A stretch of 64,000 bases of DNA from Brachionus plicatilis (GCA_010279815.1 QEOQ01000258.1:437004-501003); one strand, 5' to 3'; shown: positions 46,317 to 57,216, counted from the first letter of the stretch. A program made the numbers and translations. The notes: generated by a model not told the origin, from the sequence alone.

Positions 46317-49298
46317 AGGAAGAGGAAGGACAAGCAGGTCGAGCAGGGCATTCTCGAGCCTGTCGACAGCAGTAGCGGACCGACCCCATGGGTCTCAAAC
46401 CTAGTTGTGGTGCCCAAGGACAAGACGGCGCACGCCAACTGGAGGAACAAGCGTACGGAGTACACGTTGGAGATTCGGCTCACGTGTGATTCCAAGGCGC
46501 TCAACAAAGCGATCCGACGGACCCGATTTCCGGGTAAAACGATTGAGGATCTCATCACGCAAGTCAACGGCGCCACGGTCTTCTCGAAGATAGACCTCAT
46601 CAAGGCGTTTCATCAGTTCGCGTTGGACCAGGAGAGTCGGAACTACACGACCATCACAACGCATCGAGGGCTGTATCGTTACAAGCGCCTGCACATGGGC
46701 ATTTCGTGCGCGTCCGAGGTGTCCACGGAGGGCCTTCGCAACATCCTGCTCGGATGCGAAGGTCAGTTGAACATGACCGACGACATTCTGGTCTACGGGA
46801 AGGACCAGGCCGAGCACGACCGGAACCTCATGCGAGTGCTCAAGCGGCTTCAGGAGGCTGGACTCACGGCCAATCCTGGTAAGTGCAAGTTTTTCAAGTC
46901 GGAGCTCACGTTCTTTGGCCTTCGCTTCTCGAGCAAAGGCATAGCTCCGACAGAGGACCGATGCCGCGCGCTTCGCGAAGCCAGAGCACCCGAGGACGTC
47001 AAGGCCCTGCGGAGCTTCTTGGGCGTGGTACAGTTCAGCGCTAGATTCATTCCCGATCTGAACACCGTCACCGACCCCCTGTGGCAGCTCACCAAGAAGG
47101 GCGCAGCGTGGAGGTGGAAAGCTGTCGAGCAGCTGGCTTTCGAGAGGATCAAGGCCTCGATTAGCTCGAAGTGCATGGCCTACTTCGACAAGACATGGCT
47201 CACGGAGGTCATTGTCGACGCCAGCCCGGTCGGACTCAGCTCGATTCTGGTGCAGGTCAACCCGAACGACCGCAGCGACCGCAGATTCATGTGCTTCGCA
47301 TCCCGTTCGCTAACCGATGTCGAGCGAAGGTACAGCCAGTGCGAGAAAGAAGCGCTCGCGGCCGTGTGGGGCTCGGAACGGTACTGGCTATACCTGTTCG
47401 GTTCCCACTACACGCTGGTTACGGACAACCGAGCGGTGCAGCTAATTTTCGGGGACTCGGCGAAGCGACCACCAGCTCGGATCGAAAGGTGGGGCCTACG
47501 GCTCTCCCAGTTTGACTACTCGATCGAGCACCGACCTGGCTCATCCAACATCGCGGACTACTTCTCGCGACATCCAGATCCGAAGGTAAGTCTGACGACA
47601 GAGATCGAGGAGAGTAAGACGGAGCGCTACCTCAACACCGTCGTGCGGAGTGCAGTGCCGGAGGCGATTACGCTCAAAGAGATCGCCGCGGCGACCCTGG
47701 CAGATAGCGAGCTACAACGGCTGCTAGTCTGGTGCAGGAGCGAGGTGCGAACGCAGCTTCCACCGCATCTTTCGGCGTACCGACACGTTGCGAAAGAGAT
47801 CAATGCCACGACAAGCGGCATTCTCCTCCGAGATCAGCGCATCATCGTGCCCGCAGCACTGCGAGACCGAGTCGCAGACTTGGCACACACCGGACACCAG
47901 GGCATCGAGAAGACGAAGGCTCTCGTCCGAGCACGCGTCTGGTTTCCGGGCATCGACGAGATGGTCCACGACAGAGTGAAGAGGTGCCAAGCGTGCCAGG
48001 CGAACACCGATCGGCGATCATACGAGCCGATGGTAGCGTCACCGATGCCCCAAGGACCGTGGCAAGTCGTCGGTGGCGATTTTTTCGGTCCGATGGCGGA
48101 CGGCTCGTACTGGTTCGTAAACCACTGCGAGTACTCGCGCTGGGCGATGGTCCACCACATCCGGTCTGTGTCTGCCGACACTGTGATCCCGGTTCTGGAC
48201 GAGCTGTTCAGCATGTTCGGCACGCCACTGGTCTACAAGACTGACAACGGATCGCCGTTCCAGTCGCACTCGTTCGCGGCATTCGCCAAGCGGCTAGGCT
48301 TTCGGCATCGCCGGATCACGCCACTCTGGCCCAGGGCGAACGCCGAGACGGAGAGCTTCATGAAGAAGCTCGGGAAAGTGCTGAGGACAGCAACCATCGA
48401 GGGAGTAGACAAGAACGTCGCTCTACGACAGTTTCTGAGGGCATACCGGGAGACGCCTCATACCACCACGAAGGTAGCCCCCGCTCAGCTCATGATGGGC
48501 TACAGCCGGACGTCGGGCATCCCGCAGCTCAGCGCTCCCGCCTGCGATCAGATCGGCAACCAGGCCGCGCATCGTTTCGCGCAGGAGAACGATCGCAAGG
48601 CTAAGGAGGTGATGACGCGCGAGTACAACGCTCGCATGCGTGTGCAGCAGTCCGAATTGAAGGTGGGGGATCTTGTACTCCTGAAGCTTCAGTGAGTATG
48701 CAAGACGACGCCAGAGTGGGACCCGGAGCCGTACGTCATCACAGAGCGGAAAGGCAGTATGGTGAGTGTATACCGGCACAACCACATCTTGACGACACGC
48801 AACGTGTCGTTCTTCAAGTTGTACCGGAAGAGCAACACCGACGATGAAGATCTCGCCAGCCTTCAATCGCACGCGGAGGTCGTGTGCCCGCCGGTTCCAA
48901 GGCCATCCGGCCTATTACCGTTTGACCTGAACACGCCGCTTCAGGACGCCCAGCCAGTTTCCCTGGATTCAGCCGAATCTTCGAGAGGGGGGGAAGGTAC
49001 GGCAACGACAACGCGCACGACCAGGAAAGCGGAGTCAACGCAGGCAGCAGGAGACGGGACACCGGCAGTCCAGCAGGTTCCGACCGCGACGGTCGACAGC
49101 TCGAAGCCGAGGACGTCCCAAGACGAGGCCCAGGCGCAGCAGCGCAAAGCAGGGCGGCCCACGAAAGCGCAAGAGGCAGCCAACAGAGCAGCAGCGTCTG
49201 CGGCAGAGGCAGCGCGCACGGCAGCAAACCCGCCCACGCACAAGATGCAGACACGGAGGCAGGCCAAGCCTTCGGCTCAAGCCGGGGGGAAGATGTGA
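46317..49298 (+). mobile_element. GC-rich Ty3/gypsy pol (K02A2.6-like), 5'-truncated, one in-frame stop
   Basis: One frame of about 990 codons encodes, in order, RT, RNase H and integrase. It starts inside the RT fingers, so gag, protease and the RT start are missing. The RT box is MTDDILVYG; the thumb has FGLRFSSKGI and RSFLGVVQFSARFIP. RNase H shows EVIVDASPVGLSSILVQ and VTDNRAVQ. Integrase has the HHCC domain (HTGHQG … WFPGI … CQACQ) and the catalytic residues in GDFFGPM, KTDNGSPF and ANAETESF. A TGA at 48693-48695 interrupts the frame after integrase; the same frame continues for 200 codons with an Ala/Thr-rich tail. GC content is about 60%, against roughly 22% around it. The residue pattern fits the K02A2.6-like group common in marine invertebrates. 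Confidence 0.9.
49284..49293 (+). promoter_or_regulatory. Polypurine tract
   Basis: GGGGGGAAGA lies directly before TGTGATGAGG, as expected for the plus-strand primer next to a 3' LTR that starts with TG. Confidence 0.65.
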
Positions 49299-49505
49299 TG
49301 AGGACATCACTGTGCATGTACTCGGTTCGCTTTGCAGTTGCATGCACTCGTCTGAATCAGTAGACGATGTGCATGTTGAGCGCAGGCGAGACCGTGTACA
49401 TACACTATAAATATTAAGCAACTCTTTTTTTATGGACATGAAAAAATCTTAGTTATTGAAATAAAGTTTTATTTTAGTCTATTGGCTTTATTTCAATAAT
49501 CATCA
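49294..49505 (+). repeat. Probable 3' LTR of the GC-rich gypsy element
   Basis: It starts TG directly after the polypurine tract. It contains a TATA-like CTATAAATA (49406) and AATAAA (49460) in the expected U3-R order. Near the end TTATTGAAATAAAG and CTTTATTTCAATAA form a perfect 14-bp inverted repeat. The right border near …AATCATCA is a guess, because no 5' LTR exists for comparison. Composition shifts to AT-rich after the TATA box. Confidence 0.5.
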
Positions 49506-49654
49506 AAGATATTTTTTCCAAGCTTAGTTCTTTATTTTTACATCGTGAAAAAATATGTGGAATGGCAAAAAATAAAATCAAAATAGCCTTGCCACACAAT
49601 TTTTATGTAGTGTTTGCCTATTTGTTTTTGCATTCAAAGTACATTCCTTATTTT

Positions 49655-49705
49655 TAAAGTTTTTCTGAATTGAAATGATCTAATTGAAAAAACTTAACAG
49701 TCCCG
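49655..49705. repeat. Eroded end of GGGGTTGTGAA-type element
   Basis: TTTTTCTGAATTGAAATGATC…AAC…AGTCCC resembles the right terminus at 53615-53656 with several changes. Confidence 0.3.
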
Positions 49706-50418
49706 AAAAATATAGTATACCAAAGATTTGACTTAACATTTTAATAAAAAAATTACCAAGTTTTCTTAAATTTAACTCAGTAAGAAAAAAAATCTTCGGC
49801 ATCAGAGTTTAAACGCTCAAGGCCTTTAGAAATGTAATTTAAATATTAAAAAATAAATTTAAAAAAATATAATATAAGGTAGCAATTCTAAACGGAACAA
49901 AAATTTTTGTTAATCTCTAATCGAACCTAATAGTTTACCTTTATTTTTTATTACCAAATAAGCTTTAAATTTTTCTGCAATAAATTTTCAAAATGAATCT
50001 TCCCATTTAATATTTACCTTCATTATTAATTATTTATTATTTTTATATAATTATTAAAATACTGATAAAGTACAAAAAGTACATAAAGGAAAAGGTTTTT
50101 TTAAAAGTTAAATCTCATTGTCTATCCATGATCAATCGGTAATGTTTAAATAATTTAAGATTTATATTTTTTCGATAAACAAAATAAAAGAGTTCCAAAG
50201 TTGGCTCATAGAAGAAAAAACACAGTAATTTCAATAAAGATAACAAAATATCCCTTCAATTAATCAAATGGTAAAATAATTTATATTTTATAAAACAAAG
50301 TTTTTCCTGGAATAAAAATCTGAAAAAATTTTGTTCAAAAATTTATTTTGAATTTGGAAAAACGATTTGTTTAGGGAGAATATAAATCAAATAAAAATGT
50401 TAGCGTAATTTCACTTCC

Positions 50419-52344
50419 TTAATTTTTAGCTTCTTTAGACTGGTCACTTGAAGATGAAGGCCCTCCTTGGTTATTTCCTAAACTCATTCTTTCTCTCATT
50501 TGTCTAATCAACTCTGGATTCGCTTGGTTCATTTGTTGGGCCCATTGCTGTGCTCTTGAATAAAAACAATTGTAAAAAAAAAATTTTCTTTAATACATTT
50601 TTGTGCCCTACGAGTTTAAGATAGAATCGAATCCTGCATTGGGCGCCTCTGCATTTGGTGCATTGGCACTTGGTGCATCGACATTTGGCGCATTGGCATT
50701 TGATCCAGCGGCTTCACTTGGTTGTTGACCATTTGCACCACCAAACATAGTTCCAACTAAATTTGACATTCTGGTTAAACAAGCAATTTTAAAATGAGCC
50801 AAATATTTACGCAAATTTAAACTTACACATTTTGCATGTGCGGATCTGACATTAATTGTGTTGCCATATTCATAAATTGAGGATTATTGAACATTGACAT
50901 CATGTTTCCAAATTGGCTCATATCCTTTTAAATTCAAAATTAAAATTTAAAACTAAATTCCATTTGTAATTTTACTGGCATGCCAGTTGGATTAGAGTTT
51001 TTTAATTTTTCTTCAACAATTTTTAGATTTTGCTTGTATCCTTCATTGTTAGGCTCCAGTTGGATTGCTTTGTTGTAAGCTTCATAGGCCTCTTCATTTT
51101 GATTGTTGGACAAAAGAGCAAGACTAAAATAGCAATTTATTGGTGATTTTTCCAGGGCTTTGGAAAATTCAGTGCCAAAAGTTTAGAAAAAATTGAAATT
51201 TAAAAAAATTCAATGCTGAATATTTTTTACCCTAAAATAAATTTTCTAATTTTTTTCTTAAATAAAATTAATCAATTATTAAATTAAAATTTAAAAAAAT
51301 TCAATGTTGAATATTTTTTATCCTAAAAAAATTTTCTAATGTTTTTTTTAAATAAAATTTATCAATGATTAAATTAAAATTTAAAAAAATTCCATGCTGA
51401 ATATTTTTTACCTTAAAATAAAATTTCAAATTTTTTTCTTAAATAAAATTAATCAATTACTAAATTAAAATTTAAAAAAATTCAATGTTAAATATTTTTT
51501 ACTCTAAAATAAATTTTCTGATTTTTTTCTTAAATAAAATTAATCAATTATTAAATTAAAATTTAAAAAAATTCAATGTTGAATATTTTTTATCCTAAAA
51601 AAATTTAATGTTTTTTTTAAATAAAATTAATCAATGATAAAATTAAAATTTAAAAAAATTCCTTGCTGAATATTTTTTACCTTAAAATAAAATCTCAATT
51701 TTTTTTCTAAAATAAATTTAATCAATGATCAAATTAAATTTTTCTAAAAAAATAAATATATTTTTTTTATTTACACAGAATTTGACAACGCCTGATTCTA
51801 GATGGATTTAAAATTACCCAAGACGACCCCACGCTTTTCCATAGCTTGGATCAATTTTTAGAGCATTTTTGCAGTCCTCAATGGAACTATTGAAATCAGA
51901 GAGCTTGGAATAAGCTGCAGCTCTATTACAATAATAAACTGCATTGCTCTTATCGATCTCAATGGCTTTGTTGTACTGTTCAAGAGCTTCATTGAATTTT
52001 TCCTGCTTCATCAGTTCATTGCCCTCGGTTTTATGTTTATCAGCCTTTTCTTTTTGTTCAGCTGGAAGTTCCCTCTATTTTTAATTTTTTAAATTATTAT
52101 TTTTTTTTCTCAAAAAAATTACTCTAATGACTGATTTTTCAGCAATGCTCAACAGGTCAATTCCGCTGTCAAAGTTATTTTTGCAGATCTCGTCATCAAT
52201 TGCTATTTCATACGAAGATTCCAAACATTGGGAAGCTACTTCAAGACTTTCTTTTAGGTCAGCGGCAATGTTTTCTTGCTGTAATTCATCACGCAAAAAT
52301 TTAAGAATAGCGAATATCAAAGTGCGCTTGGCTTCCAAAGACAT
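50419..52344 (-). CDS. SGTA: SGT (small glutamine-rich TPR co-chaperone), six exons
   Basis: I place exons at 52123-52344, 51818-52074, 50976-51123, 50827-50924, 50612-50770 and 50419-50554. All introns are GT/AG and the phases agree, giving 339 residues. SGT binds hydrophobic segments of tail-anchored and mislocalised proteins and hands them to the GET/BAG6 system. The N-terminal ~75 residues are the dimerisation domain ([11 protein letters not shown] … [11 protein letters not shown]). Residues about 82-200 are three TPRs ([49 protein letters not shown]). The C-terminal region has the NNPQFMNMA and [15 protein letters not shown] blocks. An Asn-Ala-Pro-rich repeat in exon 5 is a local addition. 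Four introns are 48-57 nt; the other is 694 nt and filled by a tandem repeat. Confidence 0.93.
51187..51740. repeat. ~91-bp tandem repeat, about six units, in an SGT intron
   Basis: The landmark CAATG(C/T)TGAATATTTTTTA recurs at about 51211, 51302, 51392, 51483, 51574 and 51661. Each is followed by the same order of CTAAAAT(A)AA, TTTTTTCTTAAATAAAATTAATC and AAATTAAAATTTAAAAAAATT. Unit length is 87-91 bp. It explains why this intron is more than ten times longer than its neighbours. Confidence 0.85.
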
Positions 52345-53300
52345 TTTAAATAAATCTTGGATTTGAATTAAAAAAAATTGGTTGTTTTAGCTATTTAGTT
52401 TTGTTTTAGAAGAATTTTAAAATAAGTGAAACAAAGTGCAACTGATTTAAATTGAAAAAAAAAGAAATGAATAGAGTTGGTAAACGAGAAAATAAGTTAA
52501 AAATATCATAATTTTAAAAATAAATTCATTTTTTTCTACATAACTAGTTCGTTCATGATTTAAGTAATTTATTTTTGCACCAAAAATTTTCTCAAGGTTT
52601 ATTGCTAAAAGAACCTAACTTTGTGTAGAAATTTATTTTTAAAATCTTTTTTACAGTTCATGGCTCCGATAATGTTAGTTCTGGTTATGTAAAATGAGGC
52701 GAAGTCTATCAAAATAATGGAAAATAATGTTAAAAAATCAAAATTTTGTATTTCAAATAAAAATTGAAAAAATTTTAAAAATATTTTTAGAACATTTGAA
52801 AAATTGGTGAACGTTCAATTCAAAGATTTTTTTTCGAAGGATAATTAATCATAGAATCATTTTCTTAGAATTTTTTCGTCAAAAATATTTTTAATTAATT
52901 TAATCTTTAAATTTTTCTATTAAAGTTTTTAACATAATTGGTGATGAAAAACTTTTCTACCAATATTTATTCTATGATTTTTGTATAATTTTATTAATTT
53001 TCTGTGAATAATTTTTCGATGAATTAATGCATCATCGAAAAATTATGTGAGAGGTCTAAGATGTGAGTATCGAGTTAAATTTTGGGATTCAAAAATAATT
53101 TTTTTTTCATCTAATTTTTCATGTTTTAATTTTTTTTATAACGGGTGTAGAATAAAAATGGCACAAATAAATTTTATCATAAAAAAATTTTTATTTAACA
53201 AAGGCTTTTAATTTTTTTTTAAATTAAAACTGAACCTTCCTATTTTGAAAAAATAATATCAGTTAAGGTATTGAACTCCATGACGACATATGATATCGAG

Positions 53301-53656
53301 GGGGTTGTGAAGTTCGTTTCAATTCGATCTTTTCAATTCAGAAAAACTCGAATAACTTTTTTACTAAAAGAGATAATTTAGTTCTATAAAATGCTCAATT
53401 ATAAGCAAATTTGCTTAATTCAGTAAAATAAGTCTGCAAAATACTCTGCAATTTTATGCATTTTGCACGCCATTAAAAAGTATTCTAATCAACTGTGCAA
53501 GTACATTGCAGAGTTTTTGCAGACATATATTTTCGGATTAAGCAAAGTTGCTTAAACATTAAGCATTTTACAGAACTAAATTATTCCTTATAGTAAAAAA
53601 GTTAATCAAATTTTTCTGAATTGAAACGATCGAATCGAAATGAACTTCACAACCCC
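53301..53656. mobile_element. 356-bp palindromic element with 9-bp target duplication, CTCTGCA core
   Basis: The left arm from GGGGTTGTGAAGTTCGTTTC pairs along more than 120 bp with the right arm ending GAACTTCACAACCCC. GATATCGAG flanks both ends exactly (53292-53300 and 53657-53665). The core has CTCTGCA at 53444 and TGCAGAG at 53507. It interrupts a mariner-like transposase pseudogene. A 9-bp duplication with long TIRs fits Mutator-like elements better than hAT. Confidence 0.85.
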
Positions 53657-53665
53657 GATATCGAG

Positions 53666-54395
53666 CCTAGTGTGAACATTCTTGCCATGGTCTTGTATAA
53701 CCTTTGGGTCCATATTGCTCAGGCAAGTGCGAGTTTTGTTTACGAGTTGCTTAAGATCTGTGGCCTTCAAATCACCCTCTTAGACTTGAGCTTTCAAATT
53801 TTCCCAAAAAATCTTCGATTGGTCGTGCCTTTGGTACATTTGCTGGATTCACTTCTTTGGCAACATACCTTATATTTTTATCTTACATATAATTCTGTAC
53901 CATATTCGCATAATGAGATGATGCTAAGTCGGACCAAAATACATAATTGCCATCCTGTTAATATTCTTTTATCATTGGTTCAAGTCGTTTCTTAATATAC
54001 TTTCCAAGGTAGACATGTTGATTGACCACTAAACCACTAGGTACAAAACTTGGTTCGCTTATTCCGCGTCCTTTATACTCTTCAGCTTCTTGCTAACGTT
54101 ACTGCTATAAAAAAATATTATTTCCTGTCAGAGCGGTGTTGCCAAGAGTGAAATAGGATTCATCATCAATAATAAATTCATATCTGCTATATTTTAGAAG
54201 CATTCGACGACATTTTGGACTGACTGCCTTCTCCTGGTTATCATTTAAATGAGGTCTCTTGTGTTTCTTTTTACTTTTTGATGCTTGAATACTTCTTTAA
54301 AATCTTTCGCAATTTTAGTAGGTCTACCACTTCCTTTTTTTCTCTGCAAAGTTTTATCTTTTCTATATCATTTAGCAAACGATAAACAGAACGTT
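53666..54395 (-). pseudogene. Tc1/mariner-like transposase pseudogene
   Basis: On the minus strand two blocks of a DDE transposase are clear. The second catalytic Asp lies in YVFWSDLASSHYANMVQNYM. The third acidic residue lies in ARPIEDF, about 37 codons further, after which one extra base breaks the frame. Downstream DLKQLVNKTRTCLSNMDPK and KNVHTRLDI are the usual C-terminal end. Many stops occur in the N-terminal half, where a basic GRPTKIAKDFKE remains. The last codons are separated from the rest by the palindromic element at 53301-53656. Confidence 0.75.
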
Positions 54396-54400
54396 TTTTG

Positions 54401-54530
54401 CAGAGTTGTTTAAAAGTCACAAGTCTCAAGTCAAGTCCAAGTCAGGACTTTTTTTTTTTTCAAAAGTCCGACCCAAGACTTTGATTTTTTTTTTTAATTT
54501 TCATACATAAGTCCAAGTCCAGGCTTTATA
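54401..54530 (+). repeat. hAT-like AAGTCC-rich repeat, left end
   Basis: CAGAGTTGTTTAAAAGTCAC, then AAGTCTCAAGTCAAGTCC, with more AAGTCCGAC and AAGTCCAAGTCCAGG repeats downstream. It matches 21564-21612 closely. The other terminus is not obvious. Confidence 0.6.
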
Positions 54531-54713
54531 ATCTTGAATACTGAAGAAGAATTTTGAAGAAATTTATGCTAAAATTGCAAGAAAATTCTGATATATGGCA
54601 AATCTGTTGCATTAGACAACCCAAGATTATATAAATTTTTTGATATAAAGCCTGGTCTAGCAAATTTAAAAAAAAAACCGAACTTAGACTTTTTTTAAAT
54701 TAAGAAAAGAAGA

Positions 54714-54836
54714 GCAAAAAATATTATTTTTTAATAAAAAAGGTTTTTAAATTGATTTAAAATTTAAGATTTAAAGCAAAATAAAAAAAAACAGAAATTG
54801 AATAAACCTTTTTTATTAAAAAATAATATTTTTTGC
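54714..54836. repeat. Perfect 33-bp inverted repeat with 57-nt loop
   Basis: The arms 54714-54746 and 54804-54836 are exact reverse complements, beginning GCAAAAAATATT. Confidence 0.85.
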
Positions 54837-55139
54837 TTTCCTAACTTTTAATTTCGAGATAAATTAGAACTATTATAGTCATCTAGAAAAAGAATTAAGT
54901 CGCCTAAAAAAATTAATTGATTTTTGAATCATTTTTTTCACCATTTTGCATTTCAGTTATTTAATTTTATTTAATTTTTTCAATTTTTACTAACAAAAAG
55001 TGTTTTTTGTTATTTTAATTATTTATCTTAAATTTCTGTTATATACGTTTAGTTTAATTACGAAATGGTGAAAAAGAAATTTGAAGATTTCATTCAAAAG
55101 CTTGGCAAAAAAATTCCAAAGTTTGAGAAAAAACTAAAA

Positions 55140-55240
55140 AAATTATTCGATTTAATAGTCCACTAAAAGAAATTAATCGATCTAAATTTAGTCGATTATT
55201 GAATCGATTATTGATAATCGATTGCCAACACTACACCAAA
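55140..55240. repeat. ATCGATTATTG repeats
   Basis: Overlapping copies of CGATTATTG and AATCGATT precede GCCAACAC, a string common at DNA-transposon ends. No partner end was found. Similar TCGATAATCGA motifs occur at 25-45. Confidence 0.35.
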
Positions 55241-55603
55241 CTAGTAAAATCACTCTGAATAAAGAATAATAAGGAATATTTGAAATAAAAGATAGAGAAT
55301 AACTACTGCAATCGCCTCTAAGATTTAGCACAAACTTGTGCTGGTATAGATTATTTCTATACTAATGTTTTCATTACTACTTCTTCTAATTTATTAAAAT
55401 TATTTGCTAAAGATCTTGGGAATAGTCTAAAAAAAAGACTTAAGAATGAAATTGAAGATGAAAAATTAAAAAAAATTATTTTTTAAAGAATTTCTTTATT
55501 CAATCTTTTTTGTTAAATTCAAAAAGAATTTTATTTCCTTTTTTCCTGAGGTTTTGTCAAATTGTTTTTGTTTTAAGCAAACAACTTTAATTTTAAAATT
55601 TTT

Positions 55604-56928
55604 CTATAAAAAGCCGGAAATTAATGAAGTAACTGCAATCCAAACTTTGTCCAATTTAGATAAAATAGAATCAAAAAATTGATCATTCTTGACAATAGAC
55701 TCTTTCATTTCAGGAACTTTGCTTGGTGTATCATAATATGCCACGCTGTAATACATTGCACAAGCTAGAAAAATTGAGAATAGAATTCTTAAACAAAATA
55801 AATTAAATGCATTTTTAAAAAAAATTAATTGAAGAGTTTTTTGAGTTCTGAAAAAAAAAAATTATTTGCTTTTTTAACAGCAGCTTACTTTTTGAGGTAA
55901 AAAGATTTTTCATCTTTAGTTGGCTTGATCGGCGGATAAAAAAAAAGAAATATTTTCAAAATTGTTAAATAAACTATTCTGAATATTTTAATTCTTATAT
56001 TTTTAATGATGTATCTTGTCGGTAATTCTTCATTTTCATACACATTGAGAAGTGATGAGGCTTTTGGAATTTGTGAATTTATCAAATCATTTTGAATTAC
56101 AGTTCCGTTCTTATTTATGCTTAATTTGGAATCTGAATAACTTGATTTATCATTGTTGTTATTATTGTTGTTCTGGTTAAGTTCATGATTTTTAATACCA
56201 TGTTCCAAACTCATCACTGATTCGGGTTCTAAATTTTCACAATTAAAAAAACTTTTTTCCTTATCTTAAAAAGAAAAAAATTTAAATTCAATAAAATAAA
56301 ATTAAAAATTTTTACTTTGATTTTTTGCTTCAAAATGACTATCTAAATATGAATAAATATCACTTTTGACAAAAGCACCATCGAAAATCACATTGTCATT
56401 GTGCAAATCTTTTTTTAAAACAGTTAAAAGTTCCAGCTGATAATTTAGCTTTTTTTTTTCAAGAATTTTAAGTCGCATCTCTGTTTTTAGCCACTTTGAC
56501 TTGTAGTCGTTGATGAATTTACGCAATATATTTTCATCATTTATAAAGTTCGATTGCTCCTGATACTTGCTATAATTTTCTATTTTTTTAAAAGTTTTTG
56601 AGTTAATTAAGAATGGGAATTTTATTAAATTGAATAAATTGCTTACTAAGTTTTATATCATTGATTTCATTTATTCTAGCCAGGATCAAGCTAAGCTTGG
56701 AAACATGATTTCGAATAAATTTTTTTAAATTGTCAATTTCAAAAGAATCTTTGCCATCATTTTCAAGAAACTGGTAATCTGAATTAATTGGATTTATGGG
56801 GTCTGGTTGAATGTCCTTTTCTGAATTTTCAATCGAGCTATAGAAATCACTTGGCTCGTATCCTTTAGAATAACTTAATAAAAAAACTTTGATAACATAC
56901 TAAAAAAACAGATCGTTTTTTACCTCAT
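55604..56928 (-). CDS. Unrecognised coiled-coil protein with C-terminal membrane segments, five exons
   Basis: Exons at 56924-56928, 56647-56873, 56316-56579, 55889-56264 and 55604-55847, all with GT/AG introns and agreeing phases, would give 371 residues. The first exon holds only ATG plus two bases. The N-terminal third has an acidic segment and then a helical stretch (FEIDNLKKFIRNHVSKLSLI). Exon 3 is a likely coiled coil (MRLKILEKKKLNYQLELLTV). A poly-Asn/Ser linker follows. Near residue 265 a basic and hydrophobic stretch (KIFRIVYLTILKIFLFFY) and at about 305 a second one (LRILFSIFLACAMYYSVAYY) look like membrane segments, with the chain ending hydrophobic (TSLISGFL). A cytoplasmic coiled-coil anchored in an endomembrane is the simplest reading. 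I do not recognise the family. Confidence 0.65.
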
Positions 56929-57216
56929 GAGACTTTTCAATTTTTTTAACTTAAAATATTGGAATAATTGATAGTTTTTTATTAATTAATTTGAAAAATA
57001 AAAATCATTCTTAATTTTGATATTTCTTAGCAACAAATTGTTTTTATAATTTGGAAAGATATCAAGCAAAAATGATAATTTATTTTTCTTTAGCTATATA
57101 AATACGAAAACATTTTTTGATAAGTTGAGATCATTATGAAATGACTTAATCCATATTAAATTTTTAAATTTCCTAAACATTAAATTTTTGTATCTAATTT
57201 TTTTAAGGAAAAAAAA

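Noticed and set aside
47732..48244. Long alternative frames in the GC-rich pol (also 46401-46817 and 48814-49347 on the minus strand)
   Set aside because: GC-rich DNA has few stops, so these are chance frames. The pol frame explains the region.
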